From contig CACYLU010000008.1 of the NCBI GenBank assembly GCA_902775375.1, forward strand, positions 62,001 to 126,000: a DNA stretch of 64,000 nt, read 5' to 3'. The stretch's first letter is position 1, and every line of letters starts with the position of its first letter. Source of the DNA: an uncultured Bacteroidales bacterium. GTDB lineage: Bacteria; Bacteroidota; Bacteroidia; Bacteroidales; Bacteroidaceae. Positions 61,272 to 64,000 of the stretch are shown piece by piece. The notes below the pieces were generated by a model. It searched no databases. It was not told the DNA's origin and saw only the letters and a program-made list of their open reading frames with translations. The position numbers were made by a program, and so were the translations under genes.

Positions 61272-62453
61272 ATGAAGAAAACCTTCCGCTTTTTTACTTT
61301 GGCAGTATCTTTACTGGCCTGCCTCAGTGCTTTCGGACAAGAGATGAACTCCTTGATGTTCCGTGTTGGTGTGAAATCACCCGAAATGGCCAATGGCCAA
61401 GTTACCTTCCGTTTTGTGGCTCCTAAAGCACGTAAAGTTAGTGTGGCTGCCTCATGGTTGGGTTATGACGCATCAAAGTTGCAGATGACGCAAGACGACA
61501 AAGGCATCTGGACGGTATCTGCCCCACTACCCACACCTGAACTTTACACCTATAATATCGTGGTGGATGGCGTGACCATGCTCGATCCTTCAAACGTTCA
61601 GGTACAGCGTGACGGTTCACGCTATATGAACGCATTCCTGGTGCCAGGCGACTATGCGGACCTTTATGCAGAGTGTGGCAAACCTGGTAATGTGGAGCAT
61701 GTATGGTACTACTCGGCCGAAAACAATATGACACGCCGTATGTATGTCTATACCCCAGCTGGCTATGACCGCAACAACAAGAGCGTGAAATATCCCGTGC
61801 TCTATCTGCTGCATGGAGGTGGTGGCGACGAGGATGCTTGGAGCACTTTAGGGCGCACTTGCCAGATACTCGACAACCTCATTGCCCAGGGCAAGGCTAA
61901 ACCTATGATTGTGGTGATGCCTAACGGCAACCCTAACCAGTATGCTGCCCAGACACTGGGTATTCCAGTTAAGAGCGAGGTGAAGAAATATGCCTCCAAT
62001 TTCGATAACTATTCTTCGTTGGTGGCTGATATACTGCCATACATAGAGAAGAACTACCCCGTTATCAAGAATCGCAAAGGTCGTGCCGTAGCGGGCTTAT
62101 CAATGGGTGGCGGACAATCATTCTTCATTGCTTTCCGTAACGTAGATGTGTTCGCCAACGTGGGCATCTTCTCGTCAGGCCTTATCGGAGCTACTGCCCT
62201 TGGCAATGCTCCTTTCGATGCCGAGCAACACTTCCCAGGCATGTATTCCAACCCAGCCAAGTACAACAAGTTTGATGTGATTTATCTTGCATGTGGGGAG
62301 CAAGACAACCGCATCGATGGCATGCTCGACTTCAAGCAAAAACTCACCGACAAAGGCTACAAGGGTGTGGTGTGGGAACAATATCCTGGTGCCCACGAAT
62401 GGAAAGTATGGCGTCGCAACCTCAGTTCGTTCGTACAGCTGATATTCAAGTAG
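61272..62453 (+). CDS. Secreted esterase, CE1/esterase D type, with N-terminal Ig-like domain
   Basis: This protein of about 393 residues has a signal peptide to FGQ (residue about 23). An E-set/CBM48-like domain (VTFRFVAPKARKVSVAASWL) comes first, then an alpha/beta hydrolase with oxyanion-hole region LYLLHGGGGDEDAW, nucleophile Ser in AVAGLSMGGGQSFF, Asp region in YLACGEQDNRIDG and His in YPGAHEWKVWRR. This domain pair is typical of feruloyl or acetyl esterases acting on plant xylan side chains; the acyl group is not certain. It is divergent from the TIM-barrel gene and close to the GH operon. Confidence 0.9.
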   Translation: MKKTFRFFTLAVSLLACLSAFGQEMNSLMFRVGVKSPEMANGQVTFRFVAPKARKVSVAASWLGYDASKLQMTQDDKGIWTVSAPLPTPELYTYNIVVDGVTMLDPSNVQVQRDGSRYMNAFLVPGDYADLYAECGKPGNVEHVWYYSAENNMTRRMYVYTPAGYDRNNKSVKYPVLYLLHGGGGDEDAWSTLGRTCQILDNLIAQGKAKPMIVVMPNGNPNQYAAQTLGIPVKSEVKKYASNFDNYSSLVADILPYIEKNYPVIKNRKGRAVAGLSMGGGQSFFIAFRNVDVFANVGIFSSGLIGATALGNAPFDAEQHFPGMYSNPAKYNKFDVIYLACGEQDNRIDGMLDFKQKLTDKGYKGVVWEQYPGAHEWKVWRRNLSSFVQLIFK

Positions 62454-62505
62454 CAAGAGCTTCCTTTTGGTATAATCAACAAAAGAAGTTTTTGCGAAAA
62501 TCGTG

Positions 62506-62781
62506 ATGAAAACATCTATAACTAAAGACAGCATCGAGACCGCCTACAGCTTCTTGCATCAGAAACGTAACGTGTATATCCATTCTACACTCAGTTGGCA
62601 GAAAGATGACATCGAACTCTCCATCGCCGAGTATGTGGATAGCATGAACAAGGAGCTGTATGCGGTTATTGCTGCTGACAGACCTGATTTCCTCAGGGAT
62701 CATCAGCACTTTGCCGATGACATTACTCTAGCAGTTGAGCAGTTGGAGCAGATGCTTCAACGCCCCAACACTTCATATTAG
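62506..62781 (+). CDS. Small conserved hypothetical protein
   Basis: This 91-residue protein begins MKTSITKDSIETAYSFLHQK, followed by SWQKDDIELSIAEYVDSMNK. It is probably all-helical and cytoplasmic, with no signal peptide or known motif. I recognise the general pattern from Bacteroidales genomes but know no function. An overlapping GTG at 62503 would add one residue. The last codons (RPNTSY) are formed by the left inverted repeat of the element at 62761, so the element may have replaced the original 3' end. Confidence 0.75.
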   Translation: MKTSITKDSIETAYSFLHQKRNVYIHSTLSWQKDDIELSIAEYVDSMNKELYAVIAADRPDFLRDHQHFADDITLAVEQLEQMLQRPNTSY

Positions 62782-63125
62782 TATCGTAAGTCACACAAAA
62801 ACAATCTATTATATGTATGAAGAGGTGCTTCAACACTTCATAACACTTCATAAAGACTTCATGCTAAATATGAGATTACATGAGGAGGTATGAAGTGTTA
62901 GAACATCACTTCATAGACTTAACAAACAGAAATTCAATGAGATAATCTAAAAATATGAAGTGTTGGGGTGTTTACTCGAAATACTTTTTCTCTATTAGAG
63001 AATTATTTTTCCTCGTTAGGAAAAAATAAAAACCTCACGAGGAAGTAAAAGGACGGCTTACTTCCTTTAAACCATAGGTTTACTTCCTTTAAGCCATAGG
63101 TTTACTAGTAGTAAGCCTATGAGTC
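62761..63125 (+). repeat. Dispersed tripartite intergenic element, copy 3 (divergent half-site)
   Basis: Part A (62761-62970) is bounded by a 17-bp inverted repeat with one mismatch (62761-62777 and 62954-62970). The half-site is TATGAAG/CTTCATA instead of GTGAAG: CTTCATA at 62771, TATGAAG at 62816, CTTCATA at 62836 and 62846, mirrored by 62889, 62909 and 62954, all about one centre. CTTC-to-GAAG (48) and GAAG-to-CTTC (17) steps equal those of copies 1 and 2. Part B (62986-63042) has CTCTA-T-TAGAG and CCTCGTTAGG and CCTCACGAGG hairpins. Part C (63054-63125) has two TAAACC/TAAGCC-ATA-GGTTTAC palindromes. Confidence 0.85.
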
Positions 63126-63196
63126 TCAATTAGTGTTTCAGTAAAATCGTTACAACTGGCAGTAAAATCATTGCAGGTTCTTCACGACACTAACGT

Positions 63197-63204
63197 TATC
63201 TTTG
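63197..63204 (+). promoter_or_regulatory. Predicted -7 element of the cupin gene
   Basis: TATCTTTG matches TAnnTTTG, 50 bp upstream of the ATG at 63255, just beyond the dispersed element. Confidence 0.6.
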
Positions 63205-63254
63205 CAAAAACAGGTGGACACTATTACGAAGCCATCGATAAAACTTTAATAAAC

Positions 63255-64000
63255 ATGAAAGCATTGAGATTCTTCCTAGTATTAACTTTGTGCACAACAT
63301 GCAATATGGCTATTGCTCAAACAACTCAACAAATCAACGTGGCTGCACTCCAGCAGCAATATGGGCTCACCATAGCCTATCCGCTTTCGGCAACAGCATC
63401 ATCCGACTATAATACAGGCACTGTATATGTAGGATTGCTGAAAAACAGCAGCACCAGCATGATAGCCAATTTTCTCTTCACACCAAGTTCTCGTAATTTT
63501 TGGCATTTACACCCAGATGCAGAGCAGAGTCTGCTGATACTCGAAGGCGAAGCATACTACCAAGAAGAAGGACAACCTAAGCGTCTGTTACGCAAAGGTG
63601 ACTATGTAGTAACACCAGCCAATACAAAACACTGGAATGGTGCCACTGAACATGGAGCCTGTGTATGCCTCACTATTACGGAACTAAATGACAAACCTCA
63701 CGCTGAGCAACTTCGAGCTGTGACCGATGAGGAATTTTCTGCTGGTATTTCAGCCTACAACCAAGTCGTACAGACAGACCCTGAACTTTACGCCCTGATG
63801 CAGAGAGCCAACGTAGATGTGCGCAACATCGGCCAATTAGATTTGAAGACCCGTGAGATGGCGTCGTGCGTGGCACTCACAGCCTTAGGTAGTTCTCCAC
63901 AGGTAGCTGACCACGCTCGTGCAGCCCTTGATGCAGGAGTCACTCCCATTGAACTGCGAGAGGCAATTTATCTGGTGGCTCCTTTTGCAGGATTCCCCAA
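63255..64000 (+). CDS. Exported cupin and carboxymuconolactone decarboxylase (CMD) fusion, cut by window edge
   Basis: Translation from the ATG at 63255 stays open for 248 codons to the edge. A signal peptide (MKALRFFLVLTLCTTCNMAI, then AQ) precedes a short region, then a cupin domain with metal-binding type residues in NFWHLHPDAEQSLLILEGEA and PANTKHWNGATEHG. A CMD/AhpD-like domain follows (DPELYALMQRANVDVRNIGQ, TREMASCVALTALGSSPQV, ALDAGVTPIELREAIYLVAP). Such fusions are common in Bacteroidales; the substrate is unknown. The second CMD cysteine of AhpD is absent from the visible part, so peroxidase-type reduction is not supported. Confidence 0.85.
   Translation, partial: MKALRFFLVLTLCTTCNMAIAQTTQQINVAALQQQYGLTIAYPLSATASSDYNTGTVYVGLLKNSSTSMIANFLFTPSSRNFWHLHPDAEQSLLILEGEAYYQEEGQPKRLLRKGDYVVTPANTKHWNGATEHGACVCLTITELNDKPHAEQLRAVTDEEFSAGISAYNQVVQTDPELYALMQRANVDVRNIGQLDLKTREMASCVALTALGSSPQVADHARAALDAGVTPIELREAIYLVAPFAGFP

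Overview
The window is chromosomal DNA from a member of the Bacteroidales, most likely Prevotellaceae or a close relative; the species cannot be fixed from this stretch. The evidence is paired SusC/SusD genes, NigD-like and glycine-zipper lipoproteins, a secreted CAZyme cluster, and promoters of the Bacteroidota type (TTTG, 19-21 nt, TAnnTTTG) in front of many genes. Shine-Dalgarno sequences are not evident.

Layout. 1-4250 (minus): guaB followed by two periplasmic parvulin-type prolyl isomerases, the last cut by the window edge. 4400-4850: first copy of a structured intergenic element. 4849-9815 (minus): a six-gene cell-envelope operon (PASTA protein, rluD, ddl, acyltransferase, NigD-like lipoprotein, rhodanese lipoprotein). 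9981-22881 (minus): the transcription/translation cluster tRNA-Thr, tRNA-Tyr, tRNA-Thr, tuf, tRNA-Trp, secE, nusG, rplK, rplA, rplJ, rplL, rpoB, rpoC, with a likely attenuator between rplL and rpoB. 22983-24441 (minus): rpsU, a XerC-type recombinase and hpf. 24715-36921: mixed housekeeping genes (aminopeptidase P, gamma carbonic anhydrase, kdtA, gltX, a 7TM-HD phosphodiesterase, priA, an outer-membrane barrel, tRNA-Ser, a glycine-zipper lipoprotein, a BASS-type transporter) and a 22-bp-period repeat array at 32063-32245.

37023-50377: two closely related susC-susD pairs point away from each other. Their first ~400 bp are almost identical and therefore form a long inverted repeat around a 4.2-kb segment that carries an adenosyltransferase gene, a GH43 gene and, right next to the second susC, a tyrosine recombinase gene. 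Both susC copies carry frame-breaking deletions relative to each other. The arrangement resembles the susC shufflons known in Bacteroides.

51389-64000: a Na/Pi cotransporter, a GH13-GH127-GH31 operon (minus), divergent genes for a TIM-barrel isomerase and a CE1-type esterase, a small conserved protein, and a secreted cupin/CMD protein cut by the right edge.

The most striking observation is a dispersed element present three times (4400-4850, 50721-51189, 62761-63125). Each has an array of short half-sites in perfect dyad symmetry with spacing identical to the base pair (CTTC, 48 bp, GAAG, 17 bp, CTTC, and its mirror image). The half-site sequence itself differs between copies (GTGAAG in two, TATGAAG in the third). 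The array is followed by A/T-armed CCTCACGAGG hairpins and by GTAAACC-ATA-GGTTTAC palindromes. No gene in the window explains it.
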